Assembly: GCF_018332475.1 (NCBI RefSeq)
Contig: NZ_BOQB01000135.1
Location: forward strand, 1-33,807
Direction: 5' to 3'
Length of the DNA: 33,807 nt
DNA from: Bacillus sanguinis
GTDB lineage: Bacteria > Bacillota > Bacilli > Bacillales > Bacillaceae_G
Shown: positions 17,641 to 25,650 of the stretch, piece after piece
Position numbering within the stretch: the stretch's first letter is position 1
Layout: every line of letters begins with the position of its first letter
Notes under the pieces: model-generated
What the model saw: the letters and a program-made list of their open reading frames with translations, nothing else
Databases searched by the model: none
Told to the model about the DNA's origin: nothing
Program-made: the position numbers and the translations under genes

Positions 17641-17946
17641 TTGAAAGATACAGAAGCGATGGGGTATATTGTAATGGGGGTAAGTAGGATGGGATATGGA
17701 TTAGATGTTATATTTCAGACAATGGAAGTAGCTCAATTGGTGTTAAATCAAACATTAAAAGAAGAATTGTGGAATGAAGATGTATTAGAGGTAGTTGGAA
17801 AATTAGTACATGAAATAGAAATAAATGAAGACGAGTTAAGATCTGAAATGTACTGGAGTTTTGATATTCACACAGAAACCGAAGCGGGTATTATTTATAA
17901 CAAATTTATGGATTTAAGAAAGAACGAATCAAAATTAACGAGATAA
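17641..17946 (+). CDS. Unknown protein (101 residues) divergent from XRE gene A
   Basis: I chose TTG 17641 because GGAAGGAGTG lies 6 bases upstream; the frame is open from a GTG at 17623, but that start is inside the site. The product is acidic and helical: GYIVMGVSRMGYGLDVIFQT, then VGKLVHEIEINEDELRSEMY. It has no membrane segment and no family I recognise. The promoter region it shares with the divergent XRE gene holds a diverged stretch of the 43-base repeat (about 17591-17621), so it is plausibly XRE-controlled. A good terminator follows. Confidence 0.65.
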   Translation: MKDTEAMGYIVMGVSRMGYGLDVIFQTMEVAQLVLNQTLKEELWNEDVLEVVGKLVHEIEINEDELRSEMYWSFDIHTETEAGIIYNKFMDLRKNESKLTR

Positions 17947-17969
17947 CAATAGTGAGATTATGTAAACGG

Positions 17970-18003
17970 GATTTAGCTTGGAGAAGAGCTAAATCTTTTT
18001 TTG
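17970..18003 (+). terminator. Terminator after the 101-residue gene
   Basis: GATTTAGCT (17970-17978) pairs with AGCTAAATC (17987-17995) around an 8-base loop, followed by a T-run. Confidence 0.85.
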
Positions 18004-18082
18004 TTTTTAATATTACTTTTGTGTAGTTATATCTGTTATATGACATTCATAAAATTATTAGAGACATGAGGTGAGGTGGAAT

Positions 18083-18895
18083 ATGACAAGGTGGATTAAT
18101 GTTCAAGAAGCGATGAAGATTTTAGAAGAAAACTATATAAAGGTAAGTTATAAAACATTTACAGATTGGCTCCGGAAGTTAGAAATTGCAGCAGTTCCAT
18201 CAGAAAATCGGAAGGAGGGATGGAGTATTCGTGAAGAAGATTTATTTGAGTTTATCGATAAGAAGCGTCCAGGATTACGTCAAATTTTGCAAGAATATCA
18301 TCATCTTATTCAAGATGTAAACGATGTAAAACAACAAGTACAAGCTTTATTTCATAAAAAAAATGAAGGAGAAGTTGAGTATTCGGAAGGAAGGGAGAGT
18401 ATAACGAATGGGGACATTAATTTTTTATATGATGTGGTAAATATTATGTGTGAAGAGATATCAGCATTGCAAAAGCAGAATCAATGGATGAAAGATGTGT
18501 ATGAACAAGTGGTAGAAGAATATGATTTATTGCAACAAAAAGTGAGTAAGTTGGACGCAGTGATTGAAAACAGACAACAACCGAGCAACATAGATGAAAA
18601 TAGGATTCAGGGTTTGGATGAAAGAGCATTTCAAGGGTTATTAAGAGCTCAATTTAAAAGACTCTTTCCTGATCGTACATATTCATTAAAAGGAGAGAAG
18701 GGATTGCAAATATATCAAGATTTTTACAATCTTGTATTTCCAAAAGAAGATAAACATCTGGGGATAATAAAGAAAGGGGACGAGTATATTTATCAACGAA
18801 CAGATGAAAAATCTACACAAGTAAATCGTCTTTATAATAAAGTAATAAAAGAGTTATTGGAAGATATGGAAAAGAAAGCCGTTTTGGAAAAATAG
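18083..18895 (+). CDS. Helix-turn-helix/coiled-coil protein (270 residues)
   Basis: The N-terminal part of about 65 residues looks like a MerR- or excisionase-like DNA-binding fold (WINVQEAMKILEENYIKVSY, then TFTDWLRKLEI and WSIREEDLFEFIDKKR). A long charged coiled coil follows (about 70-175: QEYHHLIQDVNDVKQQVQAL, then QKQNQWMKDVYEQVVEEYDL). The C-terminal domain of about 80 residues holds AFQGLLRAQFKRLFPDRTYS and a KGDEYIYQR segment. The ATG at 18083 has GAGGTGAGGTGG upstream. This domain order suggests a DNA-bound structural, partitioning or recombination-directionality factor for the element, which is inference. It lies upstream of the tandem recombinases, with the convergent second XRE gene between. 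Confidence 0.65.
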   Translation: MTRWINVQEAMKILEENYIKVSYKTFTDWLRKLEIAAVPSENRKEGWSIREEDLFEFIDKKRPGLRQILQEYHHLIQDVNDVKQQVQALFHKKNEGEVEYSEGRESITNGDINFLYDVVNIMCEEISALQKQNQWMKDVYEQVVEEYDLLQQKVSKLDAVIENRQQPSNIDENRIQGLDERAFQGLLRAQFKRLFPDRTYSLKGEKGLQIYQDFYNLVFPKEDKHLGIIKKGDEYIYQRTDEKSTQVNRLYNKVIKELLEDMEKKAVLEK

Positions 18896-18915
18896 GCTCT
18901 CTTTTTCAGGGTACT

Positions 18916-18958
18916 TTATTCATTTTTATAAAATGATTTCATTAAAATGAATAATTAG
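18916..18958. repeat. 43-base dyad-rich repeat, copy 2
   Basis: It begins TTATTCATTTTTATAAAAT. ATTCATTTT and AAAATGAAT form outer arms and AATGA-TT-TCATT an inner dyad. It matches copy 1 at 17094-17136 in 37 of 43 positions. It lies 31 bases beyond the stop of XRE paralogue B, the same placement as copy 1 relative to paralogue A. Confidence 0.8.
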
Positions 18959-18989
18959 TTTTTAATTGGTAATAATAACCATTAAGCAA

Positions 18990-19328
18990 CTATTCCTTTT
19001 GGTATAATATCAATCCTTGTTCAATATGAGAAATAAAATAATTTGCTAACTCGGGATTGGTATCATGTAGCGTTTTCAGTAGTTCGCATACCCGATCTAG
19101 CCGGAAATGTAATTCATGATGAGGAGAATTTGTGTGATTCAGGGAAGGAAATAAATCAAATTCCTCATTCAATTTTGCGAGTAACGTTAAAGAAATGGTA
19201 TCTGTTTTTTGTGTTTCAAGGTTACTTAAATATCCCGGAGAGACTTCAATTTGCTCAGCAAAATTTTGAAGGGAAATGCCTTTTTGCTTTCGTAAATTAC
19301 GAATGGTTTGTCCTAATTGTGTAATCAA
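18990..19328 (-). CDS. XRE-family regulator, paralogue B
   Basis: A 112-residue helix-turn-helix protein (LGQTIRNLRKQKGISLQNFA, then VSPGYLSNLETQKTDTISL). Its C-terminal helical region (ELHFRLDRVCELLKTLHDTN, then YFISHIEQGLILYQKE) parallels paralogue A at 17169-17513. The frame opens at 19328 (start residues MITQLGQ) with GGGAGG upstream on the minus strand. It is divergent from the small gene and tandem recombinases that begin at 19374, so it is the obvious candidate repressor of recombinase expression. Its effector signal is unknown. Confidence 0.85.
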   Translation of the reverse strand: MITQLGQTIRNLRKQKGISLQNFAEQIEVSPGYLSNLETQKTDTISLTLLAKLNEEFDLFPSLNHTNSPHHELHFRLDRVCELLKTLHDTNPELANYFISHIEQGLILYQKE

Positions 19329-19373
19329 TAGTAATTCCTCCCATGCAATTTGTTTTGAAAGGTGTTGATTTTA

Positions 19374-19526
19374 ATGACCGTGCAAAAGAAGCTTCAGCTT
19401 AGATCGATTTCGTATATTCATGATCCTGAAGCTGCACAAAAATGGTTTCAATTATATGTGGAACTTTTAGTAGAAGTAATGAAACAAAATGATTCTATGG
19501 ACAAGGATGACGTGCATACATTGTAA
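19374..19526 (+). CDS. Small protein (50 residues) leading the recombinase operon
   Basis: ATG 19374 has AAAGGTG about 9 bases upstream, and the frame gives 50 residues (start MTVQKKLQLRSISYIHD, end DKDDVHTL). A Trp-rich helix (EAAQKWFQLYVELLVEVMKQ) dominates. The stop at 19524-19526 is 28 bases before the first recombinase start, so co-transcription is very likely. Its position suggests a helper or directionality factor, but I do not recognise the family. Confidence 0.55.
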   Translation: MTVQKKLQLRSISYIHDPEAAQKWFQLYVELLVEVMKQNDSMDKDDVHTL

Positions 19527-19554
19527 GCACAACAAGATGGAAGGGCTGGTTATA

Positions 19555-21045
19555 TTGAAGAAAACAGTCGCATATTACCGTAGTTCATCTAAAAAACAAG
19601 AACACTCCGTTCGAATGCAGAAATATTATGCAAAGGCGTATTGCAGAGATCATTATATGAAGCTGGACTATGAATATGAAGATCCATATGTATCGGCTCG
19701 AATTATACATATGAATCAGCGACCGGGATTACGAAGTTTGTTGGAAGCAATTCGAAATGATGAAATTGAACATTTAATTTTGTATAAGAGAGACCGGTTA
19801 GCAAGAAATGTAATCGAGTATATGGAAATCTATGAACTTCTTCAGGAGAAACAGATAAAAGTTCATTTTACGACTGTTGGAGAACCGGTAATGGAATACA
19901 CGCCGATGAATCGCTACCTAGAAGTGATTATGGCTGGTTTTGCACAACATGAAGGTGAACAAATTAATAAACGGTTTGATGCGATGCGTCAGAGTAAATT
20001 TGATGCAGGAAAAGCAGTGAGCCGGCTTCCATATGGTTTCCAAAATAATAAAAAGAAAAAAGAAATTGAAATCGTAAAAGATGAAATGGATATAGTTATG
20101 TTTATTTTTAATGAATTTTTGAACGATACATGTACATCTTTGCAACAAATAAAAGATTGTTTAGATGGAAAAGGCTTTAAGAAACGAAAAGGACTTCCTT
20201 GGGAACTACAAGATGTTAGACGTACATTAGAAAATTCCTTTTATATGGGTGTATATAGTATTCGATTGAAGGGAGTTCACCAAGAACATCAGCTAGAAGG
20301 CACAATGCCGATTGAACCACACCAATGGGAAGCTGCGCAAGAAAAACTAAATCGAATAGTAAACAAGCGCGGTTCTACAAAAACGAAAAAGGAAATTGAT
20401 AAAGAAGATATTCTGTATCGTATGGAGGGACTCCTGCAATGTTCTTATTGCAAGAAACAATTAGAGGGAGTTGTTAAACGGAGAGGAGATACATTTTTAA
20501 TAGGATATCAATGCAAAGAACATCGTTTGTATATTGATAAGGAATATATCGAACAAAAAACATTTGAAAAAATGAAATGTTTTTTTCTTAATTTACAAGA
20601 GAAAGAGTTTGATGGCTTGTTTCAACGTTACTATAGACAAAATATAAAAGAAATAGAACGAATGATACAAGGGCATAGTCAGCGCTTAGATCAAAAGAAA
20701 AAGACAGTACACACAAAAGTACAAAGGTGGTTAACGGAAAAGAAAAATGAAAAGTTGCACAAAGAATTACTTGGTTCTTATCAACATTTTCAGGAACACA
20801 AACAAATCAAAGAAGAATTGGAATTGAAACTAAATGTATTAAAAAAGGTGCCTGGTGTAGTAAAGGATTTGGAAGGTAATATCCATAAGCACTTGATGTT
20901 AGATTCCTTACCAGATTATAAGAGTATGGAGTTATTTCAAGATCTGATTTTTACTGTAATTGTAGATAGACACGGTTATGAAATTATTTTTAAACATCCA
21001 TTTTTACATTATCAAGAGGTGCATACATGTGAAGACAATTCGTGA
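19555..21045 (+). CDS. Large serine recombinase, first of a tandem pair
   Basis: A 496-residue site-specific recombinase. The N-terminal catalytic domain has AYYRSSSKKQ with the active-site Ser and Arg, HLILYKRDRLARNVIEYMEI and a GFAQHEGEQINKRF helix. The recombinase domain follows (RLPYGFQ, SLQQIKDCLDGKGF). A zinc-ribbon region (LLQCSYCKKQLEG, then YQCKEHRLYI) and a coiled coil complete the large serine integrase layout. I chose TTG 19555 behind GGAAGGG; the open frame extends to 19489. The catalytic segment is somewhat unusual (YYRSSS in place of YxRVS). Its 3' end overlaps the next recombinase gene by 17 bases, so they are co-translated. The pairing resembles the layout of CcrA/CcrB but identity with Ccr is not claimed. 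Confidence 0.88.
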   Translation: MKKTVAYYRSSSKKQEHSVRMQKYYAKAYCRDHYMKLDYEYEDPYVSARIIHMNQRPGLRSLLEAIRNDEIEHLILYKRDRLARNVIEYMEIYELLQEKQIKVHFTTVGEPVMEYTPMNRYLEVIMAGFAQHEGEQINKRFDAMRQSKFDAGKAVSRLPYGFQNNKKKKEIEIVKDEMDIVMFIFNEFLNDTCTSLQQIKDCLDGKGFKKRKGLPWELQDVRRTLENSFYMGVYSIRLKGVHQEHQLEGTMPIEPHQWEAAQEKLNRIVNKRGSTKTKKEIDKEDILYRMEGLLQCSYCKKQLEGVVKRRGDTFLIGYQCKEHRLYIDKEYIEQKTFEKMKCFFLNLQEKEFDGLFQRYYRQNIKEIERMIQGHSQRLDQKKKTVHTKVQRWLTEKKNEKLHKELLGSYQHFQEHKQIKEELELKLNVLKKVPGVVKDLEGNIHKHLMLDSLPDYKSMELFQDLIFTVIVDRHGYEIIFKHPFLHYQEVHTCEDNS

Positions 21046-22606
21046 TGTTTTAGAAAAAGGGAAAAAAGGAGCTTTTTATGCGAGGGTTTCATCTGATCGT
21101 CAAACCATCGATGCGCAAAGGCATCATGTATATGAATTTATAAAAAACTATGAATGTGAAATTGTGAAAGAATATGTAGATCATGGAGAATCAGCATTTA
21201 AAAAGAAGTTAATCAAGCGTCCTCAAATCATGGCGTTATTACGAGATGTAGAACAAGGGAAATATGATTTTGTGATTACGTATGCAGATGACCGCCTTGC
21301 GCGATCGGAGATTGAACATGTACAAATACGAGTAATAATGAACGAAGCGAAAACAGATGTTATATTGACGAGTACGGGAGAATTGTATACCGAGCGTGAT
21401 ATTATTACACAATTAATTCGAGAGGGTGGAACTCGTTATGAAGTAGAGCGAATCAGTGCACGTACGAAAGATGCGTATGGACAAAGAACAGACTATGGTC
21501 AATGGATGGGAGGTCCTGTACCGTTTGGATATGTACAGGATGAAAATACTAAGAACTTTTCTATTCTAGAAGATGAAAAAGAACTTGTGTTAAAGATATA
21601 TCAGTTATATCAAAGTGGTGAAGGGTTTGCGGATATCGCCAAAATATTAAATGAGCAAAAGGCGAAAACAAATACAATCCATTGGAAAAAGGAACGAGTA
21701 AAGCACATTTTGACCAATCCAATTTATGCAGGGTATGTTACATTCGGAAGACTAAAACCTGGATCTGGAAATAGTATTGAAGACTTATCCAAATGGAAGA
21801 TGGCAAAATGTGAAGAGATTCCAGCTATTATGACCAAGGAAGAATGGTTAGCTACTTTTCAAATGTTTGAGAAGAAAAGAAACAAGGAGTTACCTCCCAA
21901 ACAATTAAAAACAGAGTATGTTCTACGGGACTTAATTTATTGTAAAAGTTGTGATGCGCCTTTGCTTCCAAAGAATCAAGAGACTAGGGGGAAAAATGGG
22001 AAGAAATATGGAATGAAAAAATATATGTGCTCGAATAAATTATGTAATGTTTGGTTTTCAACAGATGAGTTACATGCATTGGTTTTTGATAGTGTTATAA
22101 AGGAGATTACGGATAAAGTTATTTCTAAATCGCAAACGGAACTGATGTATGAAGTGGAACAAACTTTAGAAAAAGGAATCAAACAAATAAAAAAAGAAAT
22201 GCAGCGTTTAAAAAAACAGGTGGATAATTGTCTAGTTTGGATCAAAGATGCGGAACGTGAAATAGATGAATTATATAGTCAAAAGAAGAAATTGGTGGAA
22301 GTTGATCCGAAAATAGATCCTTTGTTGGATGTAATGTTGGATTATCGTTTGCATTTGTTGCACGAAATCAGAGAGACAGATGAGTTGATCGCAAAAAAAG
22401 AAGCAGAAATGAAGCATATTGAAGATGTCGATTCTAACCAAAGTATGTTACAAAAAAATGTGTTACAAGCATTTCGAATAGAATTTACAAATTTACAAAA
22501 AGATATGAAACGAATTCGTCAACTTTTGGTGTATTTAATTGATAAAATTATAATAGATCAAAATGGGAAAACAGAATATATTTTAAAAATAAATTTAGAG
22601 CAATAA
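21029..22606 (+). CDS. Large serine recombinase, second of a tandem pair
   Basis: A 525-residue recombinase with a textbook resolvase start (GAFYARVSSDRQTIDAQRHH), the TYADDRLARSEIEH motif, the recombinase domain (GGPVPFGYVQD, GFADIAKILNEQKA) and a zinc ribbon (LIYCKSCDAPLLP, then KKYMCSNKLCNVWF). A long coiled coil (about residues 365-470) follows. I chose GTG 21029 behind AAGAGGTG 7 bases upstream; longer in-frame starts lie inside the first recombinase gene. The 17-base overlap indicates coupled translation and probably joint function. Serine recombinases of this class carry out integration and excision at short att sites. Confidence 0.9.
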   Translation: MKTIRDVLEKGKKGAFYARVSSDRQTIDAQRHHVYEFIKNYECEIVKEYVDHGESAFKKKLIKRPQIMALLRDVEQGKYDFVITYADDRLARSEIEHVQIRVIMNEAKTDVILTSTGELYTERDIITQLIREGGTRYEVERISARTKDAYGQRTDYGQWMGGPVPFGYVQDENTKNFSILEDEKELVLKIYQLYQSGEGFADIAKILNEQKAKTNTIHWKKERVKHILTNPIYAGYVTFGRLKPGSGNSIEDLSKWKMAKCEEIPAIMTKEEWLATFQMFEKKRNKELPPKQLKTEYVLRDLIYCKSCDAPLLPKNQETRGKNGKKYGMKKYMCSNKLCNVWFSTDELHALVFDSVIKEITDKVISKSQTELMYEVEQTLEKGIKQIKKEMQRLKKQVDNCLVWIKDAEREIDELYSQKKKLVEVDPKIDPLLDVMLDYRLHLLHEIRETDELIAKKEAEMKHIEDVDSNQSMLQKNVLQAFRIEFTNLQKDMKRIRQLLVYLIDKIIIDQNGKTEYILKINLEQ

Positions 22607-22646
22607 AAAGTAACTCGGAAATTTGAGTTTCTTTTTATTGCTTTTT
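22601..22646 (+). terminator. Terminator after the tandem recombinases
   Basis: CAATAAAAAG pairs with CTTTTTATTG, and inner AACTC pairs with GAGTT. The stem includes the recombinase stop codon and is followed by T5. Confidence 0.75.
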
Positions 22647-22756
22647 AATATCACAAATATGGACGTGCTATGGGTTGTCATTTAGAAATATGCTAGTTTC
22701 AAAGAAATTATTTTTCTCGGCAAAAAGGTGAAGGAGTTATGCCAAGAAAAACGTTT

Positions 22757-22814
22757 ACTCGGTATTAAGTTAGTAATGGTATACCACTACTACTTCTTTA
22801 CCGAGTGATTTTTT
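22757..22814 (+). terminator. Long terminator-like hairpin overlapping a 9-codon ORF
   Basis: ACTCGGTA (22757-22764) pairs with TACCGAGT (22799-22806), followed by GA and a T-run. Inside, AGTAATGGTATACCACTACT is itself nearly palindromic. The 5' arm lies within the 9-codon frame, as in a peptide-coupled attenuator. Confidence 0.6.
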
Positions 22815-22949
22815 TAAAAAGTAGGACAAGATTCCGTTATATATAAGGTTTGTCCCTTTGTTTGTAAATAAAGAAGATTCAGGATATTCCTTTCTCGGTG
22901 TAAGGGTGAATATGTCTTTTGGTCATTCGGCACTGAGGTGAAATATAAA

Positions 22950-23036
22950 TTGATAAATTTTCAAAGTTTGATAGCGAATTTTGAAATAGGAACAGTATTA
23001 ATGTTGGAGAAACAAGAATCTGGTGGGGGGAATTAA
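22950..23036 (+). CDS. Possible small protein (28 residues)
   Basis: TTG 22950 has GAGGTG 9 bases upstream. The frame starts MINFQSLIANFEIGTVL, continues to LEKQESGGGN and ends in TAA at 23034-23036. The product would be a short hydrophobic peptide with a polar tail. There is no family match and no other support, so this is weak. Confidence 0.3.
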   Translation: MINFQSLIANFEIGTVLMLEKQESGGGN

Positions 23037-23196
23037 GCATCATTAAAGAGAATTTTCTTATTTAAATTAATTATGGTTGTTATGTAATATGTGTGTTATG
23101 AAACATTTCTTTTTACAAGGTTCATATAAAGCTTGTTATTTTATCTGTGTCATATTTAATTAGTTATGTTAAAAAGTAAATAGAATAACTACCCCT

Positions 23197-23233
23197 AAAA
23201 AAATAGCCATTGATATATCGATGGCTATTTTTT
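23197..23233. terminator. Terminator downstream of the metal/redox cluster
   Basis: A 13-base stem, AAAAAATAGCCAT with its complement, around a loop of about 10 bases. T-runs exist on both strands. It lies just past the stop of the leftward PCYCGC lipoprotein gene. Confidence 0.88.
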
Positions 23234-23255
23234 AGTATTCGTATTTTAAAATGTA

Positions 23256-23777
23256 TTAAGCGCTAGGCATCGGTGTTGGGGTTGCATTTATACCTTCTTT
23301 CTTATATTGCTTGTCGATATATTCACGAATTTCTAAAGTAGAGGCTCCATTTTGTTTCATTAAAACCGCTTGGAAAGCAATATCTACACAAGCAGCTTGA
23401 CTCATTGCATGTGATTCCCATGTAACCTCACCGTTCTCTTTAATTTCATGGATAAAACAATCTTTATTGCTTTTATGGTCAGAGTTTTCGTCACATCCAC
23501 AGTAACAAGGAATCCATTTTAAAAGTTCGGTATCTTTTCCTACCATCCCATAAATTTGAGAGACTTGTCCATTTTTTGTTGACGATAAAAAAGAAGGAAG
23601 AGTTTCTATATTAGCTGTTGTTTCTAGAGTATCGCCTTTAAAATGTGCACCTTTATTTTTGGTTTCTTGTAACTTATTTTTTGTGTGTTTGTTATTAGTC
23701 GGTGATGAATCATTAACGGAACTACAGCCGATTAATAGGCTTACTAATAAAACTACAGGTATGATCTTTGACATCAT
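23256..23777 (-). CDS. PCYCGC-motif lipoprotein
   Basis: A 173-residue exported protein. A lipoprotein signal (LLVSLLIGCSS) would lipidate Cys 18, placing it on the outer face of the membrane. The core has PCYCGC (Cys 91, 93, 95) in KWIPCYCGCDENSD, then a CFIH and a QAACVDIAF cysteine, the hallmark of PCYCGC-domain proteins. Such clustered cysteines suggest metal or copper handling or redox partnering, but the role is not established. It starts at 23777 or one codon later (ATGATG), with GGAG upstream. It lies downstream of bdbC with a 60-base gap, so it is probably the last gene of the leftward cluster. Confidence 0.82.
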   Translation of the reverse strand: MMSKIIPVVLLVSLLIGCSSVNDSSPTNNKHTKNKLQETKNKGAHFKGDTLETTANIETLPSFLSSTKNGQVSQIYGMVGKDTELLKWIPCYCGCDENSDHKSNKDCFIHEIKENGEVTWESHAMSQAACVDIAFQAVLMKQNGASTLEIREYIDKQYKKEGINATPTPMPSA

Positions 23778-23837
23778 ACTGTCTCCTCTCTGTAGAAATT
23801 CTTTTATAGATAATGATTCGATTTACATGTTTTTTTA

Positions 23838-24275
23838 TTAATTCGTTTTTGATCTCGTTAACAACATAAACAAAGTAATCATACAAAAAGCAATTAAAGC
23901 TAAAAATGGGATTGTGATAAAACCTAGCCAATTAATATAATCAACATTACAAGGAACACCTTGGACACATGGATTAATTTCTGAAACATCAGGGATTTTT
24001 TGTATTGCGTAGTGATAAATTGAGATAGTTCCACCAATAATAGAAATCGGTAATACATATTTTTTAATGTTCTTTTCATTATAGAACGTGGCAATGCCTA
24101 AAATAATACAGAGTGGATACATCATAATTCGTTGGAACCAACACAATTCACATGGTATGAATCCAAGAATCTCACTGAAAAATAGACTACCTAGTGTCGC
24201 AATCATTGACACAATCCATGCCATATATAAGGTGTAATTACGCCATTCAAAGTTCTTTTTTATTGTATTCATCAT
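23838..24275 (-). CDS. bdbC: BdbC/DsbB-like disulfide oxidoreductase
   Basis: A 145-residue four-helix membrane protein with the DsbB active site CELC (Cys 42 and 45, in IPCELCWFQRI) and a second loop pair in NPCVQGVPCNVDY. In this family it reoxidises a DsbA-like partner and passes electrons to quinone. The start ATGATG at 24275 overlaps the bdbD stop by 4 bases, so the two are translationally coupled, matching their known partnership in Bacillus. Length is typical of BdbC. Confidence 0.9.
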   Translation of the reverse strand: MMNTIKKNFEWRNYTLYMAWIVSMIATLGSLFFSEILGFIPCELCWFQRIMMYPLCIILGIATFYNEKNIKKYVLPISIIGGTISIYHYAIQKIPDVSEINPCVQGVPCNVDYINWLGFITIPFLALIAFCMITLFMLLTRSKTN

Positions 24276-24952
24276 TTCTTTTCCTTCAATGCTTTTTCAA
24301 TTAAATTTTTGATTTGTTCATAATCATAAGGATCAGATAACATCGTTCCATTTACAACAATGCTCGGTGTTTTTTCTACATTGTAGTCTTGTGTTAGTTT
24401 CTCATCTCTGTTTACTTCTTCTTGTTCTGTTTGTCTTTTTAAATCTTCTTCGAGCTGAGTAGTATTAATACTTGGTGTATATGCTTTTGCAATTTCTAAT
24501 AGTTTTTCAGGAGTAATCCATGAATCATCGTGATTTTCTGGCTGTGCGTTAAATAATTCTTTATGGAAACTCCAATATGCTTGTGGGTCTTGTTTATAAA
24601 CAGATTCAGCAGCTAAAGCAGACAATTTTGATTCTGTTCCGTGGAATAAAACATTCACATATGAAAATTTAACTTTCCCCGTATCGATATAGTCTTTTTG
24701 TAATTGAGGGAAGATACGCTCACCCCATGCTTTACAAGCAGGACACTTAAAGTCACCAAACTCAATAATAGAGACTGGTGCATCTTCTTTTCCTAAAGTA
24801 GGTTGTTTACCGATAGGAGGTAAATCTTTTATCACTTCATTCGTAGCAACTTGTTCTTCTTTATTTAAAACGACGAAAGCTGTAACTGCAGCGAAAATGA
24901 TTAATGTGGCAATTAACAATAATTTTATGTGAGAGCCTTGTTTTTTCTTCAT
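24272..24952 (-). CDS. bdbD: BdbD/DsbA-like thiol-disulfide oxidoreductase
   Basis: A 226-residue extracytoplasmic thioredoxin-fold protein anchored by an N-terminal hydrophobic segment (about residues 10-28). The active site is CPAC (70-73, in FGDFKCPACKAWGE). The cis-Pro loop EKTPSIVVNG lies near residue 200. It forms disulfide bonds in exported proteins and is recharged by BdbC. The start is ATG 24952 with AGGTG upstream on the minus strand. The gene lies between sco and bdbC in the leftward cluster, linking extracytoplasmic thiol oxidation to the metal-resistance genes upstream. Confidence 0.92.
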   Translation of the reverse strand: MKKKQGSHIKLLLIATLIIFAAVTAFVVLNKEEQVATNEVIKDLPPIGKQPTLGKEDAPVSIIEFGDFKCPACKAWGERIFPQLQKDYIDTGKVKFSYVNVLFHGTESKLSALAAESVYKQDPQAYWSFHKELFNAQPENHDDSWITPEKLLEIAKAYTPSINTTQLEEDLKRQTEQEEVNRDEKLTQDYNVEKTPSIVVNGTMLSDPYDYEQIKNLIEKALKEKK

Positions 24953-25006
24953 GTAAACACCTCGAATTTTTAGAGTTTAATAGGAACATAACAAGAAGTT
25001 TTTTGG

Positions 25007-25591
25007 TTATCGAATTCGTTTAATATCGCGGATGATATCTTCATATGGTGTGTTTTGAAGACCTGAATATTTCTTTACAACTTTTCCATCTTTGTCTACG
25101 AGATAGAAGCTCGTACCATGTATAACTTGTGAATTATTTTCTGGTTTGGTTACAAGGGTTTGGAAGTTCTTTTTTGCAAACTTTTCAATGTCTGGTCTTG
25201 TATAGCCTGTTAGGAAATGAGTTCTCTTTGTATCCATTTCATAGACCTTCATAAATTCTGTTATTTTTTCAGGTGTGTCTACTTCAGGATCTACACTGAA
25301 TGATACAAAATCTACATCTTTAATTCCCTCTGCATTCAACATTTTTTGAAGTTTTGCCATATTGGCTGTCATAGGTGGACAAACAGTTTGACAGCTTGTA
25401 AAGATAAAATCAGCTACCCAGACCTTTTCTTTTAACTCAGATGAACCAAACTTTTTCCCATTCTGATCTGTAAATGCAAATTTTTCTACATCCCAATCTA
25501 GTGAATCCCTTAGTTTATTATCACTACATGCTCCTAAAATCGAAACTATGGAAATAAGCATAAGTAATCCAATCACACGAATTTTTTTCAT
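25007..25591 (-). CDS. Sco1/SenC-family copper or thiol-redox lipoprotein
   Basis: A 194-residue thioredoxin-fold protein with a lipoprotein signal (ISIVSILGACSDN, Cys 22). It has the Sco motif CxxxC (Cys 67 and 71, in FIFTSCQTVCPPM) and the distal metal-ligand His in QVIHGTSFYLVDKDG. Sco proteins bind copper and assist cytochrome c oxidase assembly, or act as thiol reductases. Here the neighbours are CadA and BdbD, so a redox or metal-detoxification role outside the membrane is equally possible. The start is ATG 25591, with AAAGGG about 10 bases upstream. A weak hairpin (about 25623-25643) separates it from cadA. Confidence 0.88.
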   Translation of the reverse strand: MKKIRVIGLLMLISIVSILGACSDNKLRDSLDWDVEKFAFTDQNGKKFGSSELKEKVWVADFIFTSCQTVCPPMTANMAKLQKMLNAEGIKDVDFVSFSVDPEVDTPEKITEFMKVYEMDTKRTHFLTGYTRPDIEKFAKKNFQTLVTKPENNSQVIHGTSFYLVDKDGKVVKKYSGLQNTPYEDIIRDIKRIR

Positions 25592-25650
25592 ATGTATACC
25601 CTTTCAAAATATATTTAAGGTACGGAGCTACTAGGTAGCCCCGAATCTTA

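Larger units (their letters stand above)
22647..23196. other. Gene-poor stretch with short peptide ORFs, a repeat pair and hairpins
   Basis: No protein gene over 30 codons was found in these 550 bases. It holds a 9-codon frame with a strong RBS (22739-22768, MPRKTFTRY), a long terminator-like hairpin (22757-22814), and two related segments, TTTCTCGGCAAAAAGGTGAA at 22713-22732 and TTTCTCGGTGTAAGGGTGAA at 22891-22910 (16 of 20 identical). A 28-codon frame lies at 22950-23036. It could be a leader or attenuator, a small RNA, recombination sites, or decayed sequence. Confidence 0.5.

Noticed and set aside
19555-22606. An SCC-type cassette with ccrA/ccrB
   Set aside because: Only the tandem layout matches. 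The flanks are not those of the SCC target gene (rlmH), and the active-site segment of the first protein is atypical.
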